Source: Vespula vulgaris
Lineage: Eukaryota > Arthropoda > Insecta > Hymenoptera > Vespidae
Assembly (NCBI RefSeq): GCF_905475345.1
Contig: NC_066594.1
Location: 3,365,001 to 3,429,000 of the forward strand
Reading direction: 5' to 3'
DNA: 64,000 nucleotides
Shown: positions 41,046 through 52,497 of the stretch, piece by piece
Layout: every line of letters begins with the position of its first letter
Numbering within the stretch: the stretch's first letter is position 1
The notes under the pieces: model-generated
What the model saw: only the letters and a program-made list of their open reading frames with translations
What the model was told of the DNA's origin: nothing
Database searches by the model: none
Translations under genes and position numbers: made by a program

Positions 41046-41598
41046 TTTGGTAAACATATAATTGTGCACAATACGTAAGACAATTCTAGCAAATTTAGGG
41101 CATAAAGTCATCCAATGTTCGTTCGCTGAAGTCTCAGAGCGATTGAACCGAAAGGGACCTTCCTAAAGCGAAATAAAAAGGTTTATGCTCTTTAAATCTC
41201 CAAAATAATTACAACGATGTAGTATGCAGCGTGGATAACACTGGATAACAAAAAAAAATAAATTTCAAAGGTGAACGGAGCGGAGAATTGTTCCCTGTCG
41301 AGCCACGATACATCTAGTTACATATTAGGCATAAGAACCGATGTATATGAGAGAAACTGACATTAGAATAAAACGACAGATATTTACTATCCGTATAAGA
41401 ATTGAGTCGTTGGACGAGTATCTAATATAGATGGATTATCATCTGATCGAAAATTTAACTCTTAACATTCGTGACAGCCGTGCAGATTTAAGTATTAATA
41501 TTCGACAAAAAAATTATCTTGTCCCTGTTTGGTTGACCTGTTTGCGAACGACCAGAGCGTCACTTTAGACCGGAATGTCAGAAAACCGATTGAGTCGT

Positions 41599-41617
41599 CT
41601 CTCTTTCTCTCTTTCTT

Positions 41618-41660
<43 letters not shown>
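41599..41660. repeat. CT dinucleotide tract
   Basis: CT alternation with a few T insertions over about 60 bases, between the convergent genes and close to the 3' end of the minus-strand gene. Confidence 0.9.
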
Positions 41661-42189
41661 TACTCTCATCGTGTGACAACTATGAAATAAACTTACAAGC
41701 TACTTTTTACTGATTACTGTAAATAGTATAGCCTATATACTGAAAAAAACCTATGGACTATGTAAGAACATTACGAACCTAAACCTAACAAACTAAACTA
41801 TGTATCGATCACTCGAAGAAAGCTGATTTAGAAGTGAACGTTTTCGACTGTAAAAAGGAACGATAACTGACGGTGTAGAATTTAGAACAAGACGGTTACG
41901 TCAAAGAAGGCTGACCATTAGCCGTCAATACGAGCGTTTCAACGTTGAACAGGTATACAACACGACTGTTGTTCTTCCAACGACAGATTACTTCTCACTC
42001 ACTGTCCTACGTTCTGCCACACAACTACGATGAATTTCAAGTATTGTCATCGGGAGCGGAACAATGCTGCAGACGACATAGCAAACCCCAGTCTCCTCTA
42101 GCTGCATCAATAAGTTATTGTCAAGCATCAAATTCTGCGAATATTAATTCGTACTAGCGTTACCTTTGATCGATGTAGTAGTTCTTTCG

Positions 42190-42245
42190 TTAATACAAGC
42201 GTACGTCGATTGTCCTGCCATCGATACGTGACCGATTCATCATCG
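42190..42245 (-). CDS. rump: Last coding exon of the hnRNP M-type gene (17 residues plus stop)
   Basis: On the minus strand TTTTATAG is followed by two bases completing a Ser codon, then MMNRSRIDGRTIDVRLY and TAA. This matches the C-terminal beta strand of the third RRM in hnRNP M/MYEF2. The preceding exon ends GCAGTGT before GTATCC at 42378, giving the matching phase. Reading through instead would end the protein after a few unrelated residues. The 132 bp intron between them contains a TA microsatellite. Confidence 0.88.
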
Positions 42246-42292
42246 CTATAAAAGATATAAATCAAGGAAAATACTCGTATGTTATAAAAAAG

Positions 42293-42331
<39 letters not shown>

Positions 42332-44850
42332 TGCACACATCACAACACGATACGTGTTTTTCTTTCATGAAGGATACACACTGCTCGCTCCGCATCCCAC
42401 TCAGAGACGAATCGTACCATTCCCATATCTGTACCTCTCATTTCTGCAAACTTCACCTCGCCAACATCTTGAAATTTATCACGTAACATTTGCCACGTAG
42501 TATTAGGAGGTAACTGTAATCAAAACAATACATGTTTTCAACCGACCTATTTTGTTATTATTTTCGATCGAACGTAGGTTCTACAAGAGCGTATTCTACA
42601 AGAGCAGAAGCAAATAATACAATAACATGCTGAAATTCATTCTTAGTAATATTAATCGTGTCACGTGAAACCTTTCGAGATATACTTACATTTCCTATAA
42701 GGATGGTATCTGACATCGGTCGAGAACCATTGGCATTTTGTCTGTTACCACCTCCACCTTGTCCTTGATTCCCGGAGAATGCACCACCTCCGCCAGACAC
42801 GCGATCCCCATCCCCTCTGTTGAAGCCCCCATCAAAATCTCTGCCACCACCAAACGATGAACTTCCAAAAGCATTGTTACCGCCAAATCCTATGTCGTTA
42901 TCTAATTTAGATAAACCTCTTGGTGCAAAAGAATTATTTCCTTGTCCACCAGCTAAAGATGCTTGTAATCCTGACAAACCCCCAACCCCACCACCAAAGC
43001 TATTCAAATTGGAAGCCAGTTCGTTTGTTAAAGACGAATTCAGTAAAGAGCTTGTAGTTAGGTTCGCGCCTAAACCACCAGCAAGACTCGCTTGAAGTGC
43101 TGCTGCATTTGAATTTGTCAATGCAGATGCTAAAAAAAAGAGAAGTGAGTGTGAATAAATACATTCATATATCTATATATAGTCGATGATTAAATATTCG
43201 CAGCATACCTAATTGTGCAGGTACAACATTATTTAATCCAGCGCCAAAAGCACCGGCAGCCAACACAGGAGCAGAGATAGGATTTACAACCGGTGGATTG
43301 TTGGCTTGTACGCTAGGAATGTTTCGAGCTACATCCATTAATCTGTTTCCTCCTGCTCCTAATCCCATTCCAATGCCCTTCAAGCCTAGTTTATATTAAA
43401 GTGTAATTACATTGAAACGTATAGATGTATTAACGCGAGAACTTTGTTATATCGATCAAAATCATACCTTCCGGTAATTTTGGTGGCATATCTGGTTCGT
43501 TTGCTCTATCGAGCCTTACTGTCATTCGTCTGTCATAAAGTTGTTGATTATGTAACATTGAAATGGCTTGTACAGATTCCACTGGATGATCATATTCCAC
43601 AACTCCAAAACCACGAGACTTTCCATCTTTATCTTTGCCTAATTCAACATGTAAAACTTTTCCAGCTAATTTAAAAACTTCTAACAATTTCTTTTCGTCC
43701 ACTTTATAATCCAACTGAAAAGAACAACAAAAATATGAAGAGTAATATATTTTATGATTGTTATATATATTTACTGACGGTAAAACACACTTACATTTGC
43801 TACAAAAACTCTTGTAACCAAAGGTCCATTGATGCCTAAAGATTCTAAGAACTGTGTACTGAGACCATACGTATTACCAAACTTATTATCACCACCGCCT
43901 CCTCCACCTCCACCACCACCGCCGCCGCCAACACCTCCACCTCCACCACCGCCACCACCGCTAGGTGCAGGCATGTTCTGTCTACCACCTCCTTGCTGAC
44001 GAGGGGGATCTCTAAACCTATCGTCTCTTGGTCTATCATTATTACGAGCTGTTGCTAATCGGCCATATTTATCACGCTCAACATCAAAGTCCTGCAAAAA
44101 ATAAATTGTCAACAAATCGGTTAAATTGTACTTTTCACAATATGATATTCTATTTAAAGGTGTTACATAACCATCTTGAATTACCTCTTTCACGACTAAT
44201 TTCCTTCCTTTTGTATCATAACGGTGCATTTTTTCAACAGCAATCTTTACTGATTCTGCATCTTCAAATTCTACGATACCGCAACCACGAGGCTTATCAT
44301 TTTCATCCGTAAATAGTTCAACATGTGCAACCTTGCCTACTTCCGTTCTAAATAAATCTTTCAAGTCTTGCCATCGAAAGTCATACGGTATATTTGATAC
44401 ATAAATTCTTCTATCTGAAGCTTTTCTGCCGCCACGATCGTTTCTCTCTCTACTCCGATCGCGGCTAGTCGAATTGATACGATTTTGTCTATCCGATCGA
44501 CGATTCCGATCACGTTCTCTGCTTCTGTCTCTTTCATCATCATTTGGAATTTGTGCTCTGTTGTTTAACAGAATATTGAACATGATATGAAAAATATCGC
44601 TTAACGAATATAATCATACACCATCGTATAAAACAAAGAAAGCTTAATTACAAGTAGTACTTTGAATCAACATCTACAAATAATAATTTGATTTAGAAGC
44701 ACACAAAATATAATATCATTATATAAAACGATAATACACGAAACGGTTAATATTAGTAATACAATGAAATATCACATGCCGACGGTAAAATTTTCATGGA
44801 AATGTTTGAAAAAATATTCATTGTTTCACTTACTCCTCAACTTTGATCAT
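42190..44850 (-). CDS. rump: hnRNP M / MYEF2-type RNA-binding protein (three RRMs), Drosophila rumpelstiltskin family
   Basis: A nuclear hnRNP acting in pre-mRNA processing; the Drosophila relative also binds localised mRNAs. Eight coding exons join with matching phases: 44850-44834, 44557-44185, 44091-43795, 43714-43468, 43385-43209, 43129-42690, 42513-42378, 42245-42190, giving 580 residues. An Arg/Ser/Asp-rich N-terminus (11-55) precedes RRM1 (RNP2 RIYVSNI, RNP1 KPRGCGIVEF, about 56-130). A glycine run (about 175-197) follows, then RRM2 (RVFVANL, KSRGFGVVEY, about 224-300). A long region rich in Gly, Asn, Ala and Leu leads to a C-terminal RRM3 (TILIGNLP, MGMVRF) ending RIDGRTIDVRLY. Three RRMs with the last at the extreme C-terminus is the hnRNP M/MYEF2 layout. 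The start was chosen at 44850 because its short exon ends GAGGA before GTAAGT in the phase needed by the acceptor at 44557; an in-frame ATG at 44583 lies in that intron. It shares a head-to-head interval with the Idh3a gene. Confidence 0.95.
42295..42328. repeat. TA microsatellite in the last intron of the hnRNP M-type gene
   Basis: About 17 uninterrupted TA units inside the 132 bp last intron (42246-42377), so the repeat makes up about a quarter of that intron. Confidence 0.9.
43885..43971 (-). repeat. Glycine-coding GGN repeat between RRM1 and RRM2
   Basis: Mixed GGT, GGC and GGA codons encode a run of about 24 residues, nearly all glycine with one valine interruption. Codon mixing suggests the run is kept as protein rather than expanding as a pure triplet repeat. 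It forms the flexible linker between the first two RRMs. Confidence 0.85.
44834..44850 (-). CDS. rump: First coding exon of the hnRNP M-type gene (five codons plus two bases)
   Basis: ATG ATC AAA GTT GAG GA followed by the donor GTAAGTG. Its two leftover bases join the single base carried by the next exon at 44557 to make a Glu codon, giving MIKVEEAQIPNDDERDRS. The exon is only 17 coding bases, so the call rests on the donor and phase match. Confidence 0.7.
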
Positions 44851-45682
44851 CCTTGTTATTTACGTGAAATAACGATTAACAAAGGAAGTCCTAGATAATC
44901 TACCTTAAGTTCCGAGGTTACAAAAGAGTCAAACTGAAAATAGAAGCAAACATACGCGAGCACGAGAAGCGTCTTATAAAATGGCTGTCAACGGAAGTTA
45001 TAAAATCCCGGAAACCAATGAATTCAAAAGTAAATTTGCGAACATGTAAAATATGAACATGATAGGTTAAAAACTCGCAAAAAATTTTCTTATTATTGAT
45101 ATATAGTATTAAGCGCGATAAGATAAGGATATCAATCACGTTATTTCCACGTATTATCGAACTATTATCGTTAAAGTTTTAAAAGGATTTTTTAACTTCC
45201 GATAAAACCACCAGTTAGAATGAAATCACAAGTTTCTTAGTTTCATCGACCAATTACTGATCGAATTTAAAGATATGTGTTACAGCGGGAAATAATAACT
45301 TTGATCTCGACTATTTCGGATTTACTCGAATCGTAATTGAAACCTTCCCTAATATCAAACTGTAAAACTTATCTCGAAATAACCTATCAACGTTTCTATC
45401 TTCTCGTTGTACAAGCTCGTTTTTATTGTTTTATAAAACATAATGACGCGAATATAATCTTAATTCAAATATATACCGTGGAGCCACCGTTCGTCTTTAA
45501 ACAAATATCGTCCGCTATCTTCCGTTTCCGAATAGCAGAAGACATTGAGATACGTCGACCAATGAGAATCGTCCATTCGTTCTTTCTCCTTTTGCTTTTG
45601 CTTTACGAGTCTTCTGACGTGCGCAACTTCGTTTCGGTATAGTAGAGATTCATTTTTTTATATAAAAGTTTACGTTAAGATA
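44851..45682. promoter_or_regulatory. Shared head-to-head promoter interval (hnRNP M-type gene and Idh3a)
   Basis: The two start codons face away from each other 832 bp apart with no gene between, so both promoters must lie here or in leader exons inside it. Visible words include GCCATTTT on the minus strand at about 44976, CTTCCG at about 45521 (ETS-like) and TGACGTGCGCAAC at about 45615 (CRE/NRF1-like), all common in housekeeping promoters. No TATA box at a sensible distance from either ATG was found. Confidence 0.55.
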
Positions 45683-45709
45683 ATGGCAGGCCAGTGGATA
45701 AAAAAAGCA
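45683..45709 (+). CDS. Idh3a: First coding exon of Idh3a (nine codons)
   Basis: ATG GCA GGC CAG TGG ATA AAA AAA GCA runs straight into the donor GTAAGTT. MAGQWIKKA resembles the family's usual MAG-x-W-I start. Phase 0 fits the acceptor GAGGACAG before 46016. The plus frame upstream of 46016 holds in-frame stops, so this small exon supplies the start. Confidence 0.88.
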
Positions 45710-48113
45710 GTAAGTTAACACGTGCCTTTCAAAAGTCTTTCTATTAATCTTTGTATCGTTTATCTAATATTGTCGTATTTTCGAATAGAAAGGTTAGAAT
45801 ATTCCCTATATTGGCTCGACTACTCTCATAAGACTATTCGATCGTTTTCTATATATTCCAAGATTTCGATATATTTCAAGAATTCCATTTACAATATCCA
45901 TTAAATACATATCACAAGGTGTTGTTTTCCTTTCCATTCATACAATACGAAATAACAAAACTGACAAAATGTCATCGTACAGAATTGAATCGTTTTCTGG
46001 ATTTTCCGAGGACAGATCTCTCCAAAACTTGGCAATGTACGCCTCTGCAGCAATCTTCGTAAATGTACTCTTATACCAGGAGATGGAATTGGTCCAGAGA
46101 TATCCACTGCCGTACAGAAGATTTTTGATGCTGCGAAGGTAAGACTCGTGTATATGTATGTATCTTTTTTTTTTCTTTTGCGAAGGTACTTGTTCCATCG
46201 ATCTTACGCATCTTCCGATTCCTTTTCTCTTTGTCTCTCTCTTTCTTTCTTTTTCTCTCTCTCTCAAAATATTAGATAACACAAAGACGTTCTCAAATTT
46301 GTTTCTTCTTTAAAGGACAATATTGGTTTATATTTTGCAAGGTGACCCAATTTGTCCTAGCATTAACCCCTCATAGCGTTTATTTTAATCTTTCTCTTAT
46401 ACAATTATATCTTACTCAATGTGCTTTTACTACAACTATTACTAGTTTTTGCTTTTTCATTCTAAATCATTTTTTCTCTTTTTTTTTTTTTAAATAATTC
46501 AAACATATATGTTCAGGGTGTTATGTCATATCAGGAGAATCCATGTTGAATCTCTTTCTCTCTCTCTCTCTCTATATATATATACGTGTGTGTGTGTGTG
46601 TATATATATGCATCATATATATATATATACAGTATACAATTTTTTTAAGTGGTTTAATATGTCTTTAAAATAAATATAAGTGGCTTTTTTTATAAAAAAT
46701 ATAAAATTTTTTTTTCAATTATATTTAATATTACGTATTATGATAATACGTTTCATTGTAATGACAGGTACCAATAGAATGGGAATCAGTGGATGTAACA
46801 CCTGTAAAAGGTCCAGATGGAAAATTTGGCATTCCACAAGCCGCTATCGATTCGGTTAATAGAAATAAAATTGGTCTAAAAGGACCTCTCATGACCCCGA
46901 TAGGAAAAGGTCACAGATCTTTAAATCTTGCGTTAAGAAAGTGAGTTTCTCTTTATCATTGTGTAATCAAACATAATATAATTTTATTCTTGGTTGTTTG
47001 AAAATATTATCTTCTTAATACAGCTGGTTTTAATAATTCTGTAGTTATGTAATCAGAAGCATCATGACAAATATAGATAGCAACTTATTTGATGTACTTT
47101 AAATAATATTTGTAAAATAGTATCATTCATGCTTATTTCCATGAACGAATCTGAATGATATATTTTATAAATCAATAAACTCAATTATTTTTCTTTTGTA
47201 GAGAATTCAATTTATATGCTAATGTACGACCATGTCGTTCTTTGGAAGGATATAAAACATTATATGATAATGTAGACGTAGTAACAATCAGAGAAAATAC
47301 AGAAGGAGAATATTCAGGTATAGAACATGAGATTGTAGAAGGTGTTGTACAAAGTATTAAATTAATCACAGAAGAAGCATCTAGTAGAGTAGCAGATTTT
47401 GCTTTCCAATATGCTAAGGATAATAACAGAAAAAAGGTAAGACTGTCTTTGATAATGAAAATCAATTGAATAATGATTGCAGATGATATTTCAAGGATTG
47501 TATATTGTTGTAGGTAACCGCAGTACATAAAGCAAATATTATGCGTATGTCTGACGGCTTATTCCTTAGATGTTGTCGAGATGCTGCTCAAAAATTCCCA
47601 GACATAAAATTCGAAGAAAAGTATTTGGATACAGTGTGCTTAAATATGGTACAAGATCCAAGTCAATACGATGTTCTTGTCATGCCCAACCTTTATGGTG
47701 ACATTTTATCCGATATGTGTGCTGGGCTTGTAGGCGGTCTTGGACTTACTCCTAGTGGAAATATTGGTCTTAATGGTGCTCTCTTTGAATCGGTATGTTT
47801 TAAAATATTATATTTATTTATTTACGAATATTACGTTTCACAACTCGATTAAAATAATTATTCGTAAATATAGGTGCATGGGACTGCACCGGACATTGCG
47901 GGTCAAGATAAAGCTAATCCTACAGCGTTATTATTATCGTCCGTAATGATGTTAAAATATATGGGATTGAACGATCATGCGCGAATTATAGAAAATGCTG
48001 CGTATGACACTATTAAAGAAGCCAAATATTTGACTGGTGATCTTGGAGGATCTGCAAAATGCAGCGAATATACTAATGAAATTTGCAAAAGAGTTTCTGC
48101 ACAAACAAAATAA
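45683..48113 (+). CDS. Idh3a: Isocitrate dehydrogenase [NAD+] subunit alpha, mitochondrial
   Basis: Catalytic alpha subunit of the mitochondrial NAD-dependent enzyme that oxidatively decarboxylates isocitrate to 2-oxoglutarate in the TCA cycle. Six exons join in frame: 45683-45709, 46016-46138, 46768-46940, 47202-47436, 47514-47792, 47874-48113, giving 358 residues (mammalian IDH3A is 366). A short basic leader (MAGQWIKKAISPKLG...NLRK, about 28 residues) fits a mitochondrial transit peptide. Then come TLIPGDGIGPEIS, LRKEFNLYANVRPC, DVVTIRENTEGEYSGIEHEIV, VTAVHKANIMRMSDGLF, VLVMPNLYGDILSDM, GGLGLTPSGNIG and HGTAPDIAGQDKANPTALLLS. These cover the substrate-binding Arg and Tyr, metal-binding Asp and cofactor segments of the isocitrate/isopropylmalate dehydrogenase family. 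The stop is TAA at 48111. AATAAA signals lie at 48198, 48542 and 48612. It is divergently paired with the hnRNP M-type gene. Confidence 0.97.
46555..46640. repeat. CT / TA / GT compound microsatellite in an Idh3a intron
   Basis: CT, TATATA and GTGTGT runs follow each other inside the 629 bp second intron (46139-46767). Confidence 0.9.
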
Positions 48114-51100
48114 ATAGCGTTAGAAAATAATTAAATACGAACTGCCAAATACTCGTAGAATTCGTGATCTTTTAATGCGGTAACGCTGTTTCAACTTAAT
48201 AAACATAGTATCATAAGTTGATCCATATAATTTTGCTCAGTATCAATTTACAGTCCAATTTAATCATATATTTTACAAAAGAGGAAGTACAATTCCTAAT
48301 AATTTAATGTAAAAATATGTAATTATATATACCGAAGATTTGCCCTAAGTTTGCTATGGCATTTACCTCATATATCTCGTTACATGCGAATTTCCAAGTA
48401 AACGCGTAGCAATCGCCGTGTATTTTTCTATTCGCATTGATTGTTACATATCGTTTACTGGTAGATAAAGGATCCTAGTAGACTTCATAAAGATTAGTTT
48501 GTACAAATTAATGTGTAGATGCACTCTGTATTATACTTTTAAATAAAATTGTTATGCAAAGTGTGCTGAAGAAAAAGTTTCAGAAGTCAACATTGTGCAG
48601 TATTATGAACAAATAAAAATAAAAAATATAAAGGAAAAAACTTCAAACACATGAGTTTTTATTTATACATATATATACCTTTTTCTCCATCATTTTATCT
48701 TTGTATCGCACATATTCGTTTACTTTTCATTTCTCATAGACAAATCTCGCCTATCGAAATAAAAATCAAAGATATTACATTTCGATTAATTTGAGAAAGA
48801 AAGAAAAAGGTAAAAGGATGTGCGACGTCGTAATGCGAAGATATGAAGGACGAAAGTGAAGTTGGATTTACATGGTTGTGGGTGTAAAAAAAAAAAAAAG
48901 AGGAAGGGTCATGAAAAAGGGAATATAACGTCTAGAAAAAGGAAGGCTCCTGGATATAAACACTCGGTAACTTCACCCTACTTGGTGTTACGTTATAGCA
49001 CTCGTCCCAACCACTTCATAACTCCCCTCCTACTTACGCCGTTCTCTTCCATGGTACAGTATGCTTCTCAAGAAAACTCTCAAATATGAGAAAAGTTGTT
49101 GGCTATATTTCATCGGTCCTGTGAACGGGAAGACGAAGGAAAAAGGAGGTACGGAGAATCCAAGGGATTCAGTGTCATCTTCGCTGCTCGTTAATCCTGT
49201 CTGTGATTTATCGAGATTCCACGAGTGAATAATGATGGACATTGTAAATTTTCGATATTAGAGTTTCTCTTTGATCTACGAGCGATGGCGTTTCTTCTTG
49301 GCTGACAGGAACGTTTCGCGTTACATTTAACGTCTATAATATTAATAAAGAATAAGAGATTTTTTGGGAGAAAGTAAGAAAAGGAACAGGATAAGGAATC
49401 GACGAATCCGTGGATTATCTCGAGCGTTATGAATAGCTGGTAAAATGGAGATCGGGATATCAAGAGATGATGCTGCTGATTCTAGGTATCACGAAGTGTT
49501 TTGACACAAAGGTAGAACACACTCGAGCGAAGTGTGGAAAGCGACATATGCATATTCAACGACGGGAACCCGTCGCGTAGTCATAGGAATAATAAAAATT
49601 CGAGGGTTGAAATTATTTAGATTTATGCCCGTTCTCTTGTCGTCTCGTGCCGTTGGTGTGACGAGAAGCGATTCGATTCTAGGGTACAAATTTCATGCAT
49701 TATTCAGGACTTGCCGCAATGCACCCCCAGTCAATGGAAGCGATCCTTTGGAAAAAAAGGAAAATGCAAAAAAAAAAATAAACAAAAAAAAAAGAGTCGT
49801 TTTTAATCTCTTTTCGCGTCTCAATAATGTGCAAGTCGCGGCACAGCTCCTACCACCTTTACCCTTTGACAATCCAAAATCGCTTAGCACTTCTGAAGCA
49901 AAGAATGCTTTCAAATGTAATCGATGATCAATTCTGAACGATCTTCACGCGATTATTATTTCTTTTCTCTCTCTTTTTTTTTTTTTTCTTCTTTTTACGC
50001 TCTCGCAATCGTTTCCGATATATTCACACGTTCGTTCCTCTTCCTCTTCGTACTTTTCTTCTGATCTATATGCCACCGTTATTAAAATCCACTAGGCTGT
50101 GTCACGTAAAAAGGAAATATCGTGAATTGTAATATTCGTTCGTGCGTTACTACTTGCGAAGATTTATGCACCTAGAACAATACTTTCCTTCGTTTTATCT
50201 CCTTTCCTTTACTTTTTCTTTCTTTTCTTTTTCCTTTTTCCTCGTTTTTTCTTTTTTCTTTTTTTTTCTGAACGGTACCATGCATATTTTATAACATCGT
50301 CGTTGTGGAAATATTATTGGCTTTACCGTCTCTATCTATGGCGAGTGGAGGGGTGAGAGGAGGAGGACACCCCTTAATCGTCTTACTTGGAATTAATTAT
50401 CGCATGTAGAATTACATTCGTAATCAAGCATTCATTAGAAAATGTTCGGGCTACGTAAGCTTTCCATTACTTTTCTCTTGTCTATCATTTGTTTACAATT
50501 ATTATTATTATTATTATTATTATTAATATCATTATTATTATTGTTATTATTACGAAACTATGTTTTCATTATATCGCAAGCTATTCGATCTAACGAGTTA
50601 TGATTTAACGCAGAAAGATCAATGAAATTAAATCAGGATCGTTTTATTAAAAACAACGATGTGATATTTTTTTTTTACAATCGATGTTACGCTTAAATTT
50701 GAATAATAACAGAATGATTTAAGCGAGTAATTTCTCTTTAGTTTTAAATGTAAACGAAGAAGAACGCGTTAACTAATTAATTTTCTAGGGAATATTATCT
50801 ATGCTCTGGTATAATATCTATCCGTAAGAGTAATCTTTAATTATGTAACGCATTGCTATATACAATAATATCAATTCGTTTTCACGTGCTCGCTTATCGT
50901 TAACAACTTTTCATTTTTTAGAAATACTAGTTCTTCAATTTCTATTTTCTACAGATAACGATTGTACTTAATAATATAAAAAAAAAGAAAAAAGAAAAGA
51001 AAAGAAAACGCGTTTAATATCTGACGTTATTCCAATTACAAAAGAACCATTCATTCGTATCTGTACATTTATGAAAAATTTCATTAAAAAAGAAAAAAAT

Positions 51101-51707
51101 AAATCCACGGTAGGATCTATTCAAATAAATGAATCCGAAGTTTGTTATCCTTGATAGATCGTGGAGATAAGATATTGATAAAGAAATAAGAAAAGATAAA
51201 GAAATAAGATAGTCGATGTAAAATAAAACTCGTCCGTACACGCGTTTGTAAGGAAAGATACGCTAAAAAACGCGGTATGAGATTATTAGTGTGGACAATC
51301 AGCGAAATATGATATTCATGCGATATTCAAGTTCTCGGTACTTCGTATTTATACGTGTCACCAAGTGTCCTTTCGGTTATAACGAGACGTATAGTATTGA
51401 AAACAGCAAAGAGACATACAACTGAGCAAAAAATCCATTAATGACGCTAGACGTTGCCTTTGTATCATTTGCGTGTTACAATTTCTTATCACAAACGTAA
51501 GAAAATAAATAATGAAGCTGTTTTTCAATGAGATCATCACACATATATATATATATGTGTGTGTGTATATATACGCAACTAAGCATACGCATATATGTAT
51601 ACAAAACATTCTGTATTCTATATATCCAGCAAGAAACTTGTTTGAACTTATTTGTTTACTACGATTTGAAAGAAAATGAAACGGAATATTAGATTATTAG
51701 ATAGATT

Positions 51708-51739
<32 letters not shown>

Positions 51740-52285
51740 CTATCTAAATCACATCGGATTTATTACGACAATTTACACGTTCATCATAATCTATCCATAC
51801 TCTATTGATACATATAGATACATCGGAATACTACTATCATATTTACAGTGCATATCACATACAATTGAATTCGGAAAGGGACCATTTCAAGTCCCATGGA
51901 GGTAGCTAAAAAAAATCCTCCTTGTTATAACTAGGGATTGACTCGTTAAAGTCGCGATAATCGATCGTTTTCTCCGTGATTAGCTTGAAAGGAAAGATAC
52001 GAGAGGTTTTGCGTTACTCTTTGAAAACCAACGAAAGCTTAAGAAGATATACTTTCGAGTATATTAGAGACGATTAATAGATGATTTCTGTTTAAATAGA
52101 TAACGCGATTTATTTCAAGTTCGAAGGGATGAAAAATGTCAAGATTATTAATCTCGTTTCTTAAGATAATCGCGAGAGACAAAATTCGAATGTAATATTA
52201 ATCGGAGATTTATCGATGATTCTAGCAATATGTTACAATTATTAATAAAGAACAAATCTAAGATCACCTTTGGCACTTTCACAAA
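48114..52285. other. Intergenic region between Idh3a and the unrecognised minus-strand gene
   Basis: The left end is the Idh3a 3' UTR with AATAAA at 48198, 48542 and 48612. A somewhat GC-richer patch at about 48,960-49,920 has overlapping 60-130 codon frames on both strands, but none shows a known domain or a frame continued by splice sites. The remainder holds poly-T/CT tracts (49,970-50,000, 50,210-50,270), an ATT repeat near 50,500 and a GA run at about 51,709-51,740. The right end should be the 3' UTR of the minus-strand gene. Confidence 0.55.
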
Positions 52286-52497
52286 TTACTCCGAGTTAAC
52301 TCGTGCAGCTTGTTCCGTCGAAGGGTCCCCTTTTGGTTCCTTCACGTAGTCTACTACCAATTCGAGACCAATTACAGCACGTAGATCCTTTCTCTCGTCT
52401 TCTTTACTGCCGGAGGAATTGCTAGCGTCTTCTTGTTTCGATGAGTCCTCGCCTGTTTTCGAGAAACGACTGAGGTAATCGTACGTCGGTATATTGA
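52286..52497 (-). CDS. Second coding exon of the unrecognised gene
   Basis: After an AG at 52499-52498 the frame gives INIPTYDYLSRFSKT, an acidic/serine stretch, then DLRAVIGLELVVDYVKEPK and ends ARVNSE-TAA. The phase matches the exon 1 donor exactly. The acceptor lacks a clear pyrimidine tract, and an alternative AG 44 bases further in (before 52453) would keep the same frame, so the exon start is uncertain. The coding frame is supported by its non-random composition. Confidence 0.6.

Larger units (their letters stand above)
35684..42189. other. Convergent intergenic region, 3' flanks of Fem-1 and the hnRNP M-type gene
   Basis: No gene recognised. The left part should carry the Fem-1 3' UTR, with AATAAA at 36056 and 36781. 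The right part should carry the 3' UTR of the minus-strand gene; reverse-complement signals (TTTATT) lie near 40626 and 40899. Otherwise it contains TTTC tracts (35,770-35,860), TTTTA repeats (36,189-36,228), a long TA run (37,738-37,791) and extended AT/TATATA blocks (38,650-38,690, 39,480-39,625, 40,785-41,045). Confidence 0.6.

Noticed and set aside
42300..42378. Read-through C-terminus of the hnRNP M-type protein past 42378
   Set aside because: It would replace the conserved last RRM strand by unrelated residues; splicing to 42245 restores RIDGRTIDVRLY.
44583..44583. In-frame ATG as the start of the hnRNP M-type protein
   Set aside because: It sits upstream of a good acceptor (AAACAACAG at 44558) in what should be intron; the 44850 ATG with its phase-matched donor gives a better start.
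45661..45668. TATAAAAG as a TATA box for Idh3a
   Set aside because: It lies only 15 bases before the ATG, so initiation at the normal distance would fall downstream of the start codon.
49489..49927. Overlapping 66-131 codon frames on both strands
   Set aside because: No recognisable domain, ends in a lysine/asparagine low-complexity run, and no splice context; could at most be part of a non-coding RNA.
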